Assembly (NCBI GenBank): GCA_963768025.1
Contig: CAVYGM010000031.1
Location: forward strand, 1-64,000
Direction: 5' to 3'
DNA: 64,000 nucleotides
From: CAVYGM01 sp963768025
Lineage (GTDB): Bacteria > Bacteroidota > Bacteroidia > Cytophagales > Spirosomataceae
Part shown: piece by piece, positions 27,020 to 36,810 of the stretch
How positions within the stretch are numbered: position 1 is the stretch's first letter
How the letters are laid out: every line of letters starts with the position of its first letter
The notes under the pieces: model-generated
The model's database searches: none
Told to the model about the DNA's origin: nothing
The model's input: the letters and a program-made list of their open reading frames with translations, nothing else
Translations under genes and position numbers: made by a program

Positions 27020-30000
27020 ATGAGAACTTATTTACGAACCCTTGTTGTGGTGTTGCTAGCGTTGGGGTGTTCGGTCACCTATGCGCAGCCTATCACCGTA
27101 ACAGGAAAGGTCACCTCGGCGGATGGGTCAGCCTTACCCGGAGCCAGTGTGTTACTGAAAGGCACCACGAAGGGTGTCCCCACCAACATGGACGGTACCT
27201 TCAGCATAGAAGTACCTTCTCAGGCCTCAGTCCTGGTCGTTTCTATGATTGGGATGCTCCCACAGGAAGTCACCGTGGGAAATCAAACCGAATTTACCGT
27301 TGCCTTGCAAGACGATGCCAAATTACTGAATGAAGTAGTGGTAGTGGGCTACGGTACCCAGCGAAAGCTGGATGTAACGGGCTCCGTGGCCAAAGTTGAG
27401 GGGCAGGAAATAGCCCGGCAACCTTCCATGAACGCCGTGAGTGGCTTGCAGGGAAAAGTAGCCGGGGTGCAGATCAACAACTCGGGTAAGCCCGGCGAGG
27501 CTCCCCAAATCCGCATCCGGGGGGTGGGTACTGCCTACGGAAGCCCCAATCCTCTGTACGTAGTAGACGGCGTCTGGTTCGATGACATCAGTTTTCTCAA
27601 CTCCGCCGATATAGAATCCATGAACATTCTCAAAGACGCCTCGAGCCAGTCTATTTACGGAGTTCGGGCTGCCAATGGCGTGGTGTTGATCACCACAAAA
27701 AAAGGGAAAGCGGGACGCACATCGGTAAACTACAATGGGTTCGTGGGTTTTCAGAAAGTCACGAATCAGATTGAGATGGCCAACGCCAGCGAGTACGCTA
27801 CCCTGATCAATGAATTGAGCAACGCAAATGGCAAAAGCAATGTTCTTGATCCCACCCGCTTCGACAAAGGCACCGACTGGTACCACCAGATACTGCGCAA
27901 TGCCCCCATTACCAATCATCAGCTTTCGATCAGTGGAGGAAGCGAAAAATCAACGTACAACTTGTCGCTGGGCTACCTGGACCAGGCGGGGATTGTGGAA
28001 AAAAATAATTTCAAACGCTACACGGCCCGCTTTCAGAACGACTTTCAGGTAGCCAAAAACATCAGGATCGGGTATACCGCCACGGGGGCTTTCAGCAAGT
28101 CTGACGACGAAGCAGGGGGGATTTTCCGGCAGTTGTACGCCGCAGCTCCGGTGGTGCCGGTCTACTACGCGGATGGTACCTATGGCGACCCCACCGACTA
28201 CAACCTGGGCGACGGCAATAATTTTAACCCGCAGGTAACCATTGATTTTTTCAATCAGCAATCCCGAAGAACGTTGCTTACGGCCAATGCCTACGCTGAA
28301 ATTACGTTTTTGAAAGACTTTACCTTCAAAACCAGCCTCGGCGGACGCTATTCGCAGGACATTACCCGCAACTACGCGCCCGAATACGTGGCTACATTCA
28401 AGCAGCGGAACACCACCAGTATCCTTTCCTTCACCCGACCCCAGAGCCGCTACTGGATTTTTGAAAATACGCTTACCTATACCAAGGATCTGGGCAACCA
28501 CTCCTTCACGGCACTGCTGGGCCAATCGGCCCAGCGCGACCAGTTTTATCAACTGTCCGCCAGCGCCCGCAACGTCCCCTTTAACTCCGAAGGAGATCTG
28601 TACCTGACCCTGGGAGATGCCGATACCCGTAACGTGAACGATGGGGGTGATCTGGCTACCTATGCCTCCTACTTTGGTCGGGTCAATTACTCCTTTCAGG
28701 ATAAGTACCTGCTCAACGCCTCGCTGCGTGCCGACGGGGCTTCTAAGTTTTTTCAGGGAGGCAATGCCTGGGGCTATTTCCCTTCGGTAGGGGTAGGATG
28801 GATTCTGAGCAACGAAGCTTTTATGGCCGATCAGGGGATTTTCGATAACCTGAAAATAAGGGGTAGCTGGGGTAAGATTGGCAACGCCTCCGTACCCTCC
28901 AACCTCTCCACGCTCACCGTGGCAACCGGCGGAAGCTTAGCCGCTATATTTGGCGGACAGGTCTACACCGGGGCTAGTATCAATTCCATCATTCCTCCCA
29001 CCACCGTGTGGGAAGTAGGCGTAGGGACCGACATAGGCCTGGAAGCCTCTTTCCTCAAAAACCGCTTGACGACGGAGGTGGACTTTTACATCAAAAAAAC
29101 CGAACGGGCCATATTTGACATACCCGTGTTGAGTTCCATTGGTACGGCTTCCGGCCGAATCATCGGCAATCAGGCCGACTTCCAGAACAAAGGCGTAGAG
29201 GTGGTGCTCAATTGGCGCGATGACATTGGTGATGACCTAAGCTATAGTATCGGTATTAATGGCAGCATGAATGATAATACCGTGCTGTCGGTATCCACCG
29301 GAGGCAACCCCATTTACGATGGCGGTGTGGGCCTCACCGGGGGAGCGCTCGCTACGCGTACCCGAGTGGGTGATCCCATTGGGTCTTTCTACGGCTATGT
29401 CGTCGATGGAATTTTCCAGAACCAGGACGAAATCCGAAACTCGGCCCAGCCGAATGCCAAACCTGGCGACTTCCGCTACCGGGATATCAGCGGTACCGAT
29501 GGTACCCCCGATGGGGCCATTACCGGCCTGGACCGGCAGGTAATCGGCAATCCTAACCCAAAGTATACCTACGGCATTAATACCAACTGGAACTACAAGG
29601 GGTTCGACCTCATGCTGGATTTTCAGGGAGTAGCCAAGGTGGATTTGTACAATGCCAATCTGGGCTGGCGCTATGGCAACGAAAACTTCACCAAGGATTT
29701 CTTCGACAACCGCTGGAACGGACAGGGTACCTCCAATACCTATCCCTCGGCCAATATCGGGGGCGGCTCCAACTACCTGCCCAATACCTTCTTTGTGCAA
29801 AGCGGGAGCTATTTCCGGGTACGCAATGCCCAACTGGGGTACAGCCTGCCGGGCACTGTGGTAGAGAAGCTCAAAATGAAGCAGTTGCGTATTTACGTAA
29901 ATGCGCAGAACGCCCTCACCTTTTTCAAATACAAAGGATTATCACCCGAAATACGCGCAAATGACAACAAACCGACTCAGGCGGGTATCGATGCCAATGT

Positions 30001-30049
30001 GTATCCTATTTCGGCTACGTATAATTTTGGTGTAAATGTTACCTTCTGA
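27020..30049 (+). CDS. SusC/RagA TonB-linked outer-membrane receptor
   Basis: 1009 residues from the ATG at 27020 (an upstream TTG is less likely because the signal peptide MRTYLRTLVVVLLALGCSV, TYAQ starts here). Domains in order: carboxypeptidase-regulatory-like (ITVTGKVTSADGSALPGASV), TonB-box linker LLNEVVVVGYGTQRK, plug (AVSGLQGKVAGVQINN, LYVVDGVWFDD, VLITTKKGKAG), and a long beta-barrel ending ISATYNFGVNVTF. It imports an oligosaccharide across the outer membrane, driven by TonB. It is the first gene of a plus-strand locus with SusD, a LamG lipoprotein and two glycoside hydrolases. Intact. Confidence 0.93.
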   Translation: MRTYLRTLVVVLLALGCSVTYAQPITVTGKVTSADGSALPGASVLLKGTTKGVPTNMDGTFSIEVPSQASVLVVSMIGMLPQEVTVGNQTEFTVALQDDAKLLNEVVVVGYGTQRKLDVTGSVAKVEGQEIARQPSMNAVSGLQGKVAGVQINNSGKPGEAPQIRIRGVGTAYGSPNPLYVVDGVWFDDISFLNSADIESMNILKDASSQSIYGVRAANGVVLITTKKGKAGRTSVNYNGFVGFQKVTNQIEMANASEYATLINELSNANGKSNVLDPTRFDKGTDWYHQILRNAPITNHQLSISGGSEKSTYNLSLGYLDQAGIVEKNNFKRYTARFQNDFQVAKNIRIGYTATGAFSKSDDEAGGIFRQLYAAAPVVPVYYADGTYGDPTDYNLGDGNNFNPQVTIDFFNQQSRRTLLTANAYAEITFLKDFTFKTSLGGRYSQDITRNYAPEYVATFKQRNTTSILSFTRPQSRYWIFENTLTYTKDLGNHSFTALLGQSAQRDQFYQLSASARNVPFNSEGDLYLTLGDADTRNVNDGGDLATYASYFGRVNYSFQDKYLLNASLRADGASKFFQGGNAWGYFPSVGVGWILSNEAFMADQGIFDNLKIRGSWGKIGNASVPSNLSTLTVATGGSLAAIFGGQVYTGASINSIIPPTTVWEVGVGTDIGLEASFLKNRLTTEVDFYIKKTERAIFDIPVLSSIGTASGRIIGNQADFQNKGVEVVLNWRDDIGDDLSYSIGINGSMNDNTVLSVSTGGNPIYDGGVGLTGGALATRTRVGDPIGSFYGYVVDGIFQNQDEIRNSAQPNAKPGDFRYRDISGTDGTPDGAITGLDRQVIGNPNPKYTYGINTNWNYKGFDLMLDFQGVAKVDLYNANLGWRYGNENFTKDFFDNRWNGQGTSNTYPSANIGGGSNYLPNTFFVQSGSYFRVRNAQLGYSLPGTVVEKLKMKQLRIYVNAQNALTFFKYKGLSPEIRANDNKPTQAGIDANVYPISATYNFGVNVTF

Positions 30050-30068
30050 CCTAACGGCATACCCAATT

Positions 30069-31559
30069 ATGAAAACGATTTTGATCAATACCTATAAAAA
30101 AGCCAGTCTGCTTACCGCGCTGCTGGCGCTGCTTCTGGTCCCATCGGCCTGTAATGACGAATTTCTGGACACCGACCCCCAGGGCAAAGAAGTCGGGGCG
30201 GTGTTCTGGCAAAACGCCGAAGATGCTGCCAGGGCCGTGAATGCCATGTACGCCAATCTACGCGGCTGGAACAATACCGCCTTTGCGCCCATTGCCCTGG
30301 AAAGCCTCGGCTCCGACGAAACCGAAAAAGGAAGTACAGCTTCCGATGCTACCTTCCTGAACAGCTACGACAACTTTACCGTCGGTTCAACGGAAGGGCA
30401 ATTGGCTGGCTTTTGGGCCGGACAATACCAGAATATCAACTACGCCAATCAGGTACTGGACAATGTACCCGGAATCAGCATGGACGAAAGTCTGAAAAAC
30501 CGTTTTCTGGCGGAAGCCAAATTTGTGCGGGCCTACTCCTATTTCCGGCTGGTCCGGGCTTTCGGGGCGGTACCGCTCCGGCTCACGGTACCCGCCGACG
30601 CCAGTGAGTACAACATCCCCCGAACCCCCAAGGAGCAGGTGTACGCCGCCATTGAGCAGGATCTGACTGAGGCGGCCGCGGTACTTCCGCTGACTTACGG
30701 ACCTGCTGATGTAGGCCGGGCTACCAAAGGGGCCGCCCAGAGCCTCCACGCCAAAGTTGCCCTCTACCAGCAGGCCTGGCAAAAGGTTTATGACCTGACT
30801 AGCGCTATCATCAATTCGGGGCAGTATTCCCTGTTTCCGAATTTCGAACAGCTGTTCCGGGTTCAGAATGAGAATTCCAGCGAATCAATCTTCGAAATCC
30901 AGAACGAACTGGTTACGGGTAATCCGGGCATTTCCAATTCGCAATACTCCCAGGTACAGGGAGTACGGGGCGTAGTTGGCGGTGGTTGGGGTTTCAATGT
31001 ACCTACTCAGGCACTGGTCGGCTCTTTTGAAGAAGGCGATCCCCGACTGGACGCCACCATTATTTTCCGGGGTGAAACTACGCCCTCCGGCGATGTGATT
31101 CCGGCTACGGGCGACAACCCCCGGTACAACCAGAAATCGTACGTGCCCTTCACCCGGTTTGTGAGTGGGTTCAATGAGGGTGCGCAGCAAAACGTGCGGA
31201 TACTCCGCTACGCCGATGTGTTGCTGATGCACGCCGAGGCTGCTAACGAACTGGGAAAAACTGCCGAGGCACTGGCTGATTTGGAAAAAGTACGGGCGCG
31301 GGCGCGGGGTAGTAACTCTACCGTCCTCCCCAAAGTGACCACAACCGACAAAACAGAACTCAGAAAGGCCATCTGGCAAGAACGGAAGGTAGAATTGGCA
31401 CTGGAATTTGACCGATACTTCGACGTCATCCGGCAGGGAAGAGGAGCGGAAGTCTTCGGTCCGAAGGGCTGGATGGCCGGCAAAAACGAAGTGTGGCCCA
31501 TTCCCCAAAACGAAATCGATATCAGCTCTGGTGTTTTGACCCAAAATCCCGGCTACTAA
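30069..31559 (+). CDS. SusD/RagB-family glycan-binding lipoprotein
   Basis: 496 residues from the ATG at 30069, chosen because the lipoprotein signal (LLTALLALLLVPSAC) begins there; an upstream in-frame start overlapping SusC is unlikely. Typical SusD features follow: DEFLDTDPQG, ARAVNAMYANLRGWNN, FLAEAKFVRAYSYFRLVR and FGAVPLR of the TPR-like helices, RPKEQVY-like IPRTPKEQVYAAIEQDL, and the C-terminal LRYADVLLMHAEAANELG, IWQERKVELALEFDRYFDV and NEIDISSGVLTQNPGY. It works as the hinged lid over SusC at the cell surface, about 20 bp downstream of its gene. Confidence 0.93.
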   Translation: MKTILINTYKKASLLTALLALLLVPSACNDEFLDTDPQGKEVGAVFWQNAEDAARAVNAMYANLRGWNNTAFAPIALESLGSDETEKGSTASDATFLNSYDNFTVGSTEGQLAGFWAGQYQNINYANQVLDNVPGISMDESLKNRFLAEAKFVRAYSYFRLVRAFGAVPLRLTVPADASEYNIPRTPKEQVYAAIEQDLTEAAAVLPLTYGPADVGRATKGAAQSLHAKVALYQQAWQKVYDLTSAIINSGQYSLFPNFEQLFRVQNENSSESIFEIQNELVTGNPGISNSQYSQVQGVRGVVGGGWGFNVPTQALVGSFEEGDPRLDATIIFRGETTPSGDVIPATGDNPRYNQKSYVPFTRFVSGFNEGAQQNVRILRYADVLLMHAEAANELGKTAEALADLEKVRARARGSNSTVLPKVTTTDKTELRKAIWQERKVELALEFDRYFDVIRQGRGAEVFGPKGWMAGKNEVWPIPQNEIDISSGVLTQNPGY

Positions 31560-31693
31560 GTAGTAATCGGGTAATGGTTATTCGTTATTTGTTTTTATAT
31601 CTATATGATTATCAATTAAATATGAGTCAATATTCAATATAAACTGATTCTGCTTGAGTATTTAATTCCTGAAAGATTAAACTTCCTTATGGC

Positions 31694-32530
31694 ATGAAAA
31701 AATATAGTATAATTTGTTTAACCGCGAGTGTCCTTTCCCTCGGCCTGTATTCCTGTTACGAAAAGTTCGACCCCGAAAGCTACGCCCCGGCGGTATCCAT
31801 CGGAGGGTTTACTTCCGTGAACGAAATCTCTCCTACCAATCTTGTAGCCTACTGGCCTTTCGATGGCAATTACACCGAACAGGTATCCAACAAAGCTGGT
31901 GAAAACACGGGGACGGCATTTGCCAACGGGATAAAAGGGCAGGCCATGAAAGGGGCCAAAAATGCGTATGTGCTTTTTGACCCTACCCCGGCTATCCTGA
32001 ACCTGAACAGCTTTACGCTGGCGTATTGGGTCAATAGCCCTTCCACTACCGAAGCCGGAGGGATCATCGGCATGGTGGGCCTATCTAGCAAAAGTGGATT
32101 TTGGGGAAACATAGAAACGTTTTTTGAAAACAACGCTACCAACACCAACGGCAAGTACCGGGCCCACATCCAGAACGACAGCCTGGATGCCTGGGTGTCC
32201 AAGGATGGGATCGTGAATCTCTATAATTCCTGGAATCACATAGCCCTTACCTACGACGCCCCCACGTCCACCTTCACCCTGTACGTGAACGGGACGCAGT
32301 CCACTTCCAGTAAGGTGGCTAACTTCGGGAATTTAAAATGGAAAAATCCGGGAAAGATGGTATTCGGTACGGTGCAGTTTCAAACTACCCCCAGCCTGAC
32401 CAGCAGTACCACTTCTCAGCCCTGGGCAAGCTACCTGACGGGCCTGCTGGATGAAGTAAGAATGTATAAAGTAGCTCTAAACCCCAACGAAGTGGATGCG
32501 CTCGTGAAACTCGAAGCCCGCGGAAAGTAA
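31694..32530 (+). CDS. LamG/concanavalin-fold surface lipoprotein
   Basis: 278 residues, lipoprotein signal LTASVLSLGLYSC. The rest is a jelly-roll LamG-type domain (VAYWPFDGNYTEQVSNKAGE, SFTLAYWVNS, WNHIALTYDAPTSTFTLYVN, GLLDEVRMYKVALNPNEV), the fold of laminin-G and concanavalin-like lectins. In polysaccharide loci such proteins occupy the SusE/F position as extra surface glycan binders. Placed between SusD and the hydrolases; its stop codon overlaps the start of the next gene (32530), so translation is coupled. Confidence 0.85.
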   Translation: MKKYSIICLTASVLSLGLYSCYEKFDPESYAPAVSIGGFTSVNEISPTNLVAYWPFDGNYTEQVSNKAGENTGTAFANGIKGQAMKGAKNAYVLFDPTPAILNLNSFTLAYWVNSPSTTEAGGIIGMVGLSSKSGFWGNIETFFENNATNTNGKYRAHIQNDSLDAWVSKDGIVNLYNSWNHIALTYDAPTSTFTLYVNGTQSTSSKVANFGNLKWKNPGKMVFGTVQFQTTPSLTSSTTSQPWASYLTGLLDEVRMYKVALNPNEVDALVKLEARGK

Positions 32531-34204
32531 TGCGATATAGGTCCATTTTAGTACTTCTGGCCGCCTACGGGCTTGGGATTTCCTGCAAAAAACAGGTCGA
32601 TCCCGAGCCTGATCCTATCCCACCCGCTTCATTTAGTCTGAACAGCTTGCGGGTAGATGGCAAGTTCGATGGATTTACCTATACCAATGTCCGTCCTTCT
32701 CCCGAGCTAACCCTTAATTTTTCTACTAGCTTAAAAACCGATTTGGTCAAGAACAGCATTCAATGGAAAAGCAAGGCGGGTGAAGCTATTCCCTATCTCG
32801 ACCACGTTCCGAAACGGGGATAGTGCGGTGGTACTTACCCCTACTGCCCCGTTGGGCTATCTAAACCAGTACACGGTAACCGTTCCCACCTCGCTGGAGG
32901 CTAAGGGCGGTGGCAAGCTCCAGTCCGGGTTTGCCGTCGAGCTTTTTACCGCCCTGGATTCAACCGATAAGTTTAGCCGGATCTCCGATGAAGCACTACT
33001 GACACTGGTTCAGAGACAAACCTTTCAGTACTTCTGGGAATTTGGCCACCCGGTGAGCGGACTGGCCCGCGAGCGCAACACCTCCGGGGATGTGGTCACG
33101 TCGGGGGGGAGCGGTTTCGGAATCATGACCCTCCCCATTGCCATCGAAAGAGGCTTCATCAGCCGTAGCGAGGGCCTGCAACGGATGCAAAAAATAGTCT
33201 CTTTTCTGAAAGACAGAGCTGTTCGCTTTCACGGGGCCTTTCCGCATTGGCTCAACGGAGCTACCGGGGCGGTGGTTCCGTTCAGTCAGAAGGACAACGG
33301 TGCCGACCTGGTCGAAACCTCCTTCCTGATGCAGGGCTTGCTCACCACCAGGCAGTACTTTCAGGGGAATGACCCGGCCGAAACTACTTTGCGTACCAAC
33401 ATCAATTCCCTCTGGCGAGCCGTGGAATGGGATTGGTTCCGGAAAAACAACGAAAATGTGCTGTACTGGCACTGGAGCCCCGACTACGCCTGGGACCTGA
33501 ACCTTCCCATTCGGGGTTGGAATGAATGCCTGATCACTTACGTACTGGCGGCATCCTCCCCCACTCATTCGGTTCCCAAGCCCGTATATACGGAAGGGTT
33601 TGCGCGCGGGGGGGCTATGCAGAATGGCAGAAGTTTTTATGGGTATACGCTCCCGCTGGGTGAAAACCTGGGCGGACCGCTGTTTTTTGCGCACTATTCG
33701 TTCCTGGGCCTTAATCCCACCGGACTTTCCGACGCCTATGCTAATTATTTTACCCAGAACAAAAACCATACGTTAATCAACCAGGCTTACTGTAAGGCCA
33801 ATCCGCTGGGGTACCGTGGTTATAGTGAGAGTTGCTGGGGGCTCACCGCCAGCGATATACCCGGAGGGTACACCGCCAGTTCTCCCACCAACGACCGGGG
33901 TATAATAGCCCCCACCGCTGCCCTTTCGTCCTTACCCTATACGCCTGAGGAATCCATGAAGGCGCTGCGATTTTTCTACTATACTCTTGGGGATAAGCTG
34001 TGGGGTACCTATGGATTCTACGATGCTTTTAGTCTGCATCAGGGCTGGTTTGCGGATTCGTATTTAGCCATAGACCAGGGGCCCATTGTCATTATGATCG
34101 AAAACTACCGAACGGGCTTGCCCTGGAAACTCTTTATGAGTTGTCCGGAAGTAAAGTCCGGCCTTCGCGCGCTGGACTTCAAAAGTCCTCACCTGAATGA
34201 ATAG
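32530..34204 (+). CDS. Glucoamylase-fold (GH144-like) lipoprotein with N-terminal Ig-like domain (one frameshift)
   Basis: About 558 residues when joined. N-terminal lipoprotein signal (VLLAAYGLGISC), a Big_5-type Ig-like domain (FDGFTYTNVRPSPELTLNFS, DSAVVLTPTAPLGYLNQYTV), then an (alpha/alpha)6 domain of the putative glucoamylase family PF10091: LVQRQTFQYFWEFGHPVSGL, ARERN, GSGFGIMTLPIAIERGFISR, GAFPHWLNGATG, DLVETSFLMQGLLTTRQYF, LYWHWSPDYAW, GWNECLITYVLAASSP, CWGLTASD, and AIDQGPIVIMIENYRTG. Its closest described relatives include endo-beta-1,2-glucanases of GH144. A one-base gain (CC to CCC, 32791-32793) breaks the frame before ISTTFRNG. Probably surface-attached and acting before SusC import. 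Confidence 0.85.
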
Positions 34205-34229
34205 ATATGTACCCCTTAACTAGATAGCT

Positions 34230-35591
34230 ATGCGAACTTCCACCTTCTTATGCCTGTTAGTGGCCGCCATTCTGATTGGTACCGACGGTTTGGCCCAAAA
34301 GAAGAAAGCAAAAGATACTCCGCCCGGAAAATTTGATCCGGCCAGCCGCCCCCGTAACCTGTCGGATACGGCCCTGTTGGAACTGGTGCAGAGACAGACC
34401 TTCCGGTACTTCTGGGACTTCGCCCACCCGGTGAGCGGCATGGCCCGCGAGCGCAGCAATGTAGCCTACGACTACGGCGACGAGGTGGTTACTACCGGCG
34501 GAACCGGGTTTGGGATTATGGCCATGATCGTAGCCGCCGAGCGCAACTGGTACCCCCGCGACTCGGTGGCCAACCGACTCCTGACTATGGTGAAGTTTTT
34601 GGCCAAAGCCGATCACTACCACGGAATTTTCCCCCACTGGCTCAACGGGTCTACTGGCAAAACCATCCCTTTTAGTCGCAAGGACGACGGTGGAGATTTG
34701 GTGGAGTCCTCCTTCCTGTTTCAGGGCCTGTTGTGCGCCAAAGAGTACTTCAACCGCGATACGGACGTGGAGCGTAATCTCCGAAACCGCATTACCTGGA
34801 TTTGGAACGAGGCCGAATGGGACTGGTACACCCGCGGTACCCCCAATCAGCTCTACTGGCACTGGAGTCCCAATCAGGGCTGGGCCATGAACTTCGAACT
34901 CCGGGGCTACAACGAAACCCTTATTACGTACGTGCTGGCGGCTTCGTCGCCCCGCTATCCCATATCGGCGGAGCCCTACCATAAATGCTGGGCGCAGAGC
35001 AATTATTTTATTAATGGCAAGGACTTTTATGGCATCAAACTCCCGCTCGGCTTCGACTTCGGGGGGCCGCTGTTCTTTGCCCATTATTCCTACCTGGGGC
35101 TTGATCCACGGGGGCTAAAAGATCGCTACGCCAGCTATTGGGATCAGAACGTGAGCCACACCCTGATCAATTACCGGTACTGTGTCGATAACCCCAAGAA
35201 CTTCAAAGGGTACGGAGAAACTTGCTGGGGACTCACCGCCAGCGATACCTACAATGGTTATAACGCGCACTCCCCCACCAACGACTTTGGGACTATTACG
35301 CCCACCGCCGCACTTTCCTCTTTTCCCTACTCACCCGAGCAATCCATGAAGGCCACGCGGCATTTTTATGATGTACTGGGCGACAAGATTTGGAGCGAAT
35401 ATGGCTTCGTGGATGCCTTCAACGAAACCCAGAACTGGTACGCGGACTCCCACCTGGCCATTGACCAGGGCCCCATCATTGTGATGATCGAGAACTACCG
35501 GACGGGGCTGCTGTGGAGGTTATTCATGCAAAATGAGGACATCCGGGGCGGGCTTAAAAAATTGGGATTTGAGAGCCCTGTGTTGAAATAG
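34230..35591 (+). CDS. Glucoamylase-fold (GH144-like) secreted enzyme
   Basis: 453 residues, signal peptide (TFLCLLVAAILIGTDGLAQ) and one PF10091 domain. It is a paralogue of the preceding enzyme without the Ig-like domain: LVQRQTFRYFWDFAHPVSGM, ARERS, GTGFGIMAMIVAAERNWYPR, GIFPHWLNGSTGK, DLVESSFLFQGLLCAKEYF, LYWHWSPNQGW, GYNETLITYVLAASSP, CWGLTASDTYNGYNAHSPTN and LAIDQGPIIVMIENYRTG. The pair suggests a surface enzyme followed by a periplasmic one that trims imported oligosaccharide. Start ATG 26 bp after the preceding stop; a terminator closes the locus. GH144 assignment within the broader family is inference. Confidence 0.87.
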   Translation: MRTSTFLCLLVAAILIGTDGLAQKKKAKDTPPGKFDPASRPRNLSDTALLELVQRQTFRYFWDFAHPVSGMARERSNVAYDYGDEVVTTGGTGFGIMAMIVAAERNWYPRDSVANRLLTMVKFLAKADHYHGIFPHWLNGSTGKTIPFSRKDDGGDLVESSFLFQGLLCAKEYFNRDTDVERNLRNRITWIWNEAEWDWYTRGTPNQLYWHWSPNQGWAMNFELRGYNETLITYVLAASSPRYPISAEPYHKCWAQSNYFINGKDFYGIKLPLGFDFGGPLFFAHYSYLGLDPRGLKDRYASYWDQNVSHTLINYRYCVDNPKNFKGYGETCWGLTASDTYNGYNAHSPTNDFGTITPTAALSSFPYSPEQSMKATRHFYDVLGDKIWSEYGFVDAFNETQNWYADSHLAIDQGPIIVMIENYRTGLLWRLFMQNEDIRGGLKKLGFESPVLK

Positions 35592-35662
35592 TTAAGAAGC
35601 GGTTTGAGTTAAATTTTATTTTCAGGCTGATAGTCTGCCCAAGTAGGCTTGCCCTGAAAAAC

Positions 35663-35704
35663 AAAAACCCGTCGGTGATGGAAAATTCCTACCGACGGGT
35701 TTTT
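35663..35704 (+). terminator. Terminator of the glycan-utilisation operon
   Basis: AAAAACCCGTCGGT and ACCGACGGGTTTTT form a 14-bp stem with a 14-nt loop, ending in a T-run, 70 bp after the last hydrolase stop. The flanking A-run lets it serve the minus-strand gene as well. Confidence 0.9.
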
Positions 35705-35720
35705 ATGCTAGAAGCGGGAT

Positions 35721-35963
35721 TTATTTCACCTCTTCGTAATCCACGTAGTCACCTCCCTTAAAACGCGATTTATTTTCATTTGGCTTTACATCCACTCGAA
35801 TGCTACCCTCCGCCCCGGTGCGTTGCTGTTGGGCTTTCTCCTGCCGCTTTTGCTCTTTTACCAGTTGCCTTCCTACCAGCAAATGAAACATAAAACGGCG
35901 AAACGGGGGAACAAATGCGGTTAGCAGAAAAAATATAAGAATTATATTAAATAGGATTTTCAT
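35721..35963 (-). CDS. DUF4834-family small membrane protein
   Basis: 80 residues: a single N-terminal membrane helix (ILFNIILIFFLLTAFVPPFR), then a conserved RRFMFHLLVGRQLVKEQ, a Gln/Lys-rich stretch and the acidic end GGDYVDYEEVK, the usual DUF4834 layout in Bacteroidota. Function is unknown; the family commonly sits near purine or cell-envelope genes. purN follows on the same strand's upstream side. Clear family, no role assigned. Confidence 0.8.
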   Translation of the reverse strand: MKILFNIILIFFLLTAFVPPFRRFMFHLLVGRQLVKEQKRQEKAQQQRTGAEGSIRVDVKPNENKSRFKGGDYVDYEEVK

Positions 35964-36087
35964 AGGTCAAAGGTTATCAGATGCGTCACTAAAATAGAAA
36001 GATACATACGAATATAACGAAAAAAAAACCGTTGAGTTTCAAAGTAGCAGGAAGAAAGGTTGTAAAAAAGTAAGAGCGGCCGTTGGG

Positions 36088-36666
36088 CTATTCATCAGTA
36101 AGTCGAGTGATTACCTCATCTACTACCCGTGGATAATGTTCATGTTCCAGGGCCTGCACTTTCTGAGCCACGTCCTCGGCCGTATCCGTCGGGGCTAGGT
36201 CCACCGTGGCCTGAAACAGTATCTCTCCCTGGTCGTACTCCTCGTTAACGTAGTGGATCGTAATCCCCGACTGCGGTTCGTTGGCGGCCACCACGGCCTC
36301 GTGTACAAAGTGACCATATAATCCTTTCCCGCCGTATTTGGGTAATAGGGCCGGGTGGATATTCAACATGCGATTTGGGTACGCGTAGATCAAATTTTCA
36401 GGTATCAGCATCATAAATCCAGCCAACACCACCAGTTCTACCCCTTCATTTAGCAATAGCTCAACGATCCGGCCCGATTCGTACAACAAAGTTCGATCAA
36501 AAACCACCACGGGGATATGCAGCTTCCGGGCCCGTTGGATGACTCCGGCGGAGGGGTTGTTGGTAAGAATAAGCGAAATCTGAACGTCGGTTCGTCCGAT
36601 AAACCGACGACTAATTTGCTCGGCATTAGACCCCGAACCCGAGGCAAAAATTGCAATTCGTTTCAT
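36088..36666 (-). CDS. purN: Phosphoribosylglycinamide formyltransferase
   Basis: 192 residues from the ATG at 36664-36666; a longer frame upstream lacks family homology, and PurN starts with MKRIAIFASGSGSNAEQI. It transfers a formyl group from 10-formyl-THF to GAR in purine synthesis. Motifs: the phosphate loop GSGSNAE, NNPSAGVIQRA, AGFMMLIPENLI, and the catalytic set MLNIHPALLPKYGGKGLYG (Asn, His) with the Asp of YVNEEYDQGEI. Cytoplasmic. It complements purK and purE in this window but is not linked to them. Confidence 0.95.
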   Translation of the reverse strand: MKRIAIFASGSGSNAEQISRRFIGRTDVQISLILTNNPSAGVIQRARKLHIPVVVFDRTLLYESGRIVELLLNEGVELVVLAGFMMLIPENLIYAYPNRMLNIHPALLPKYGGKGLYGHFVHEAVVAANEPQSGITIHYVNEEYDQGEILFQATVDLAPTDTAEDVAQKVQALEHEHYPRVVDEVITRLTDE

Positions 36667-36810
36667 ATGAAGGGCGAAAGATGTAGGAATAGCCAGGCAG
36701 GTACACGAAATGCCGACGCACAAAACTAGAAAGCAGGCGTCATTAATCAAAAAAGCAGCCCGGAGGTTATCCCTTGGGCTGCTACTAAATCAGTACCTAG
36801 GTACGCTAGG

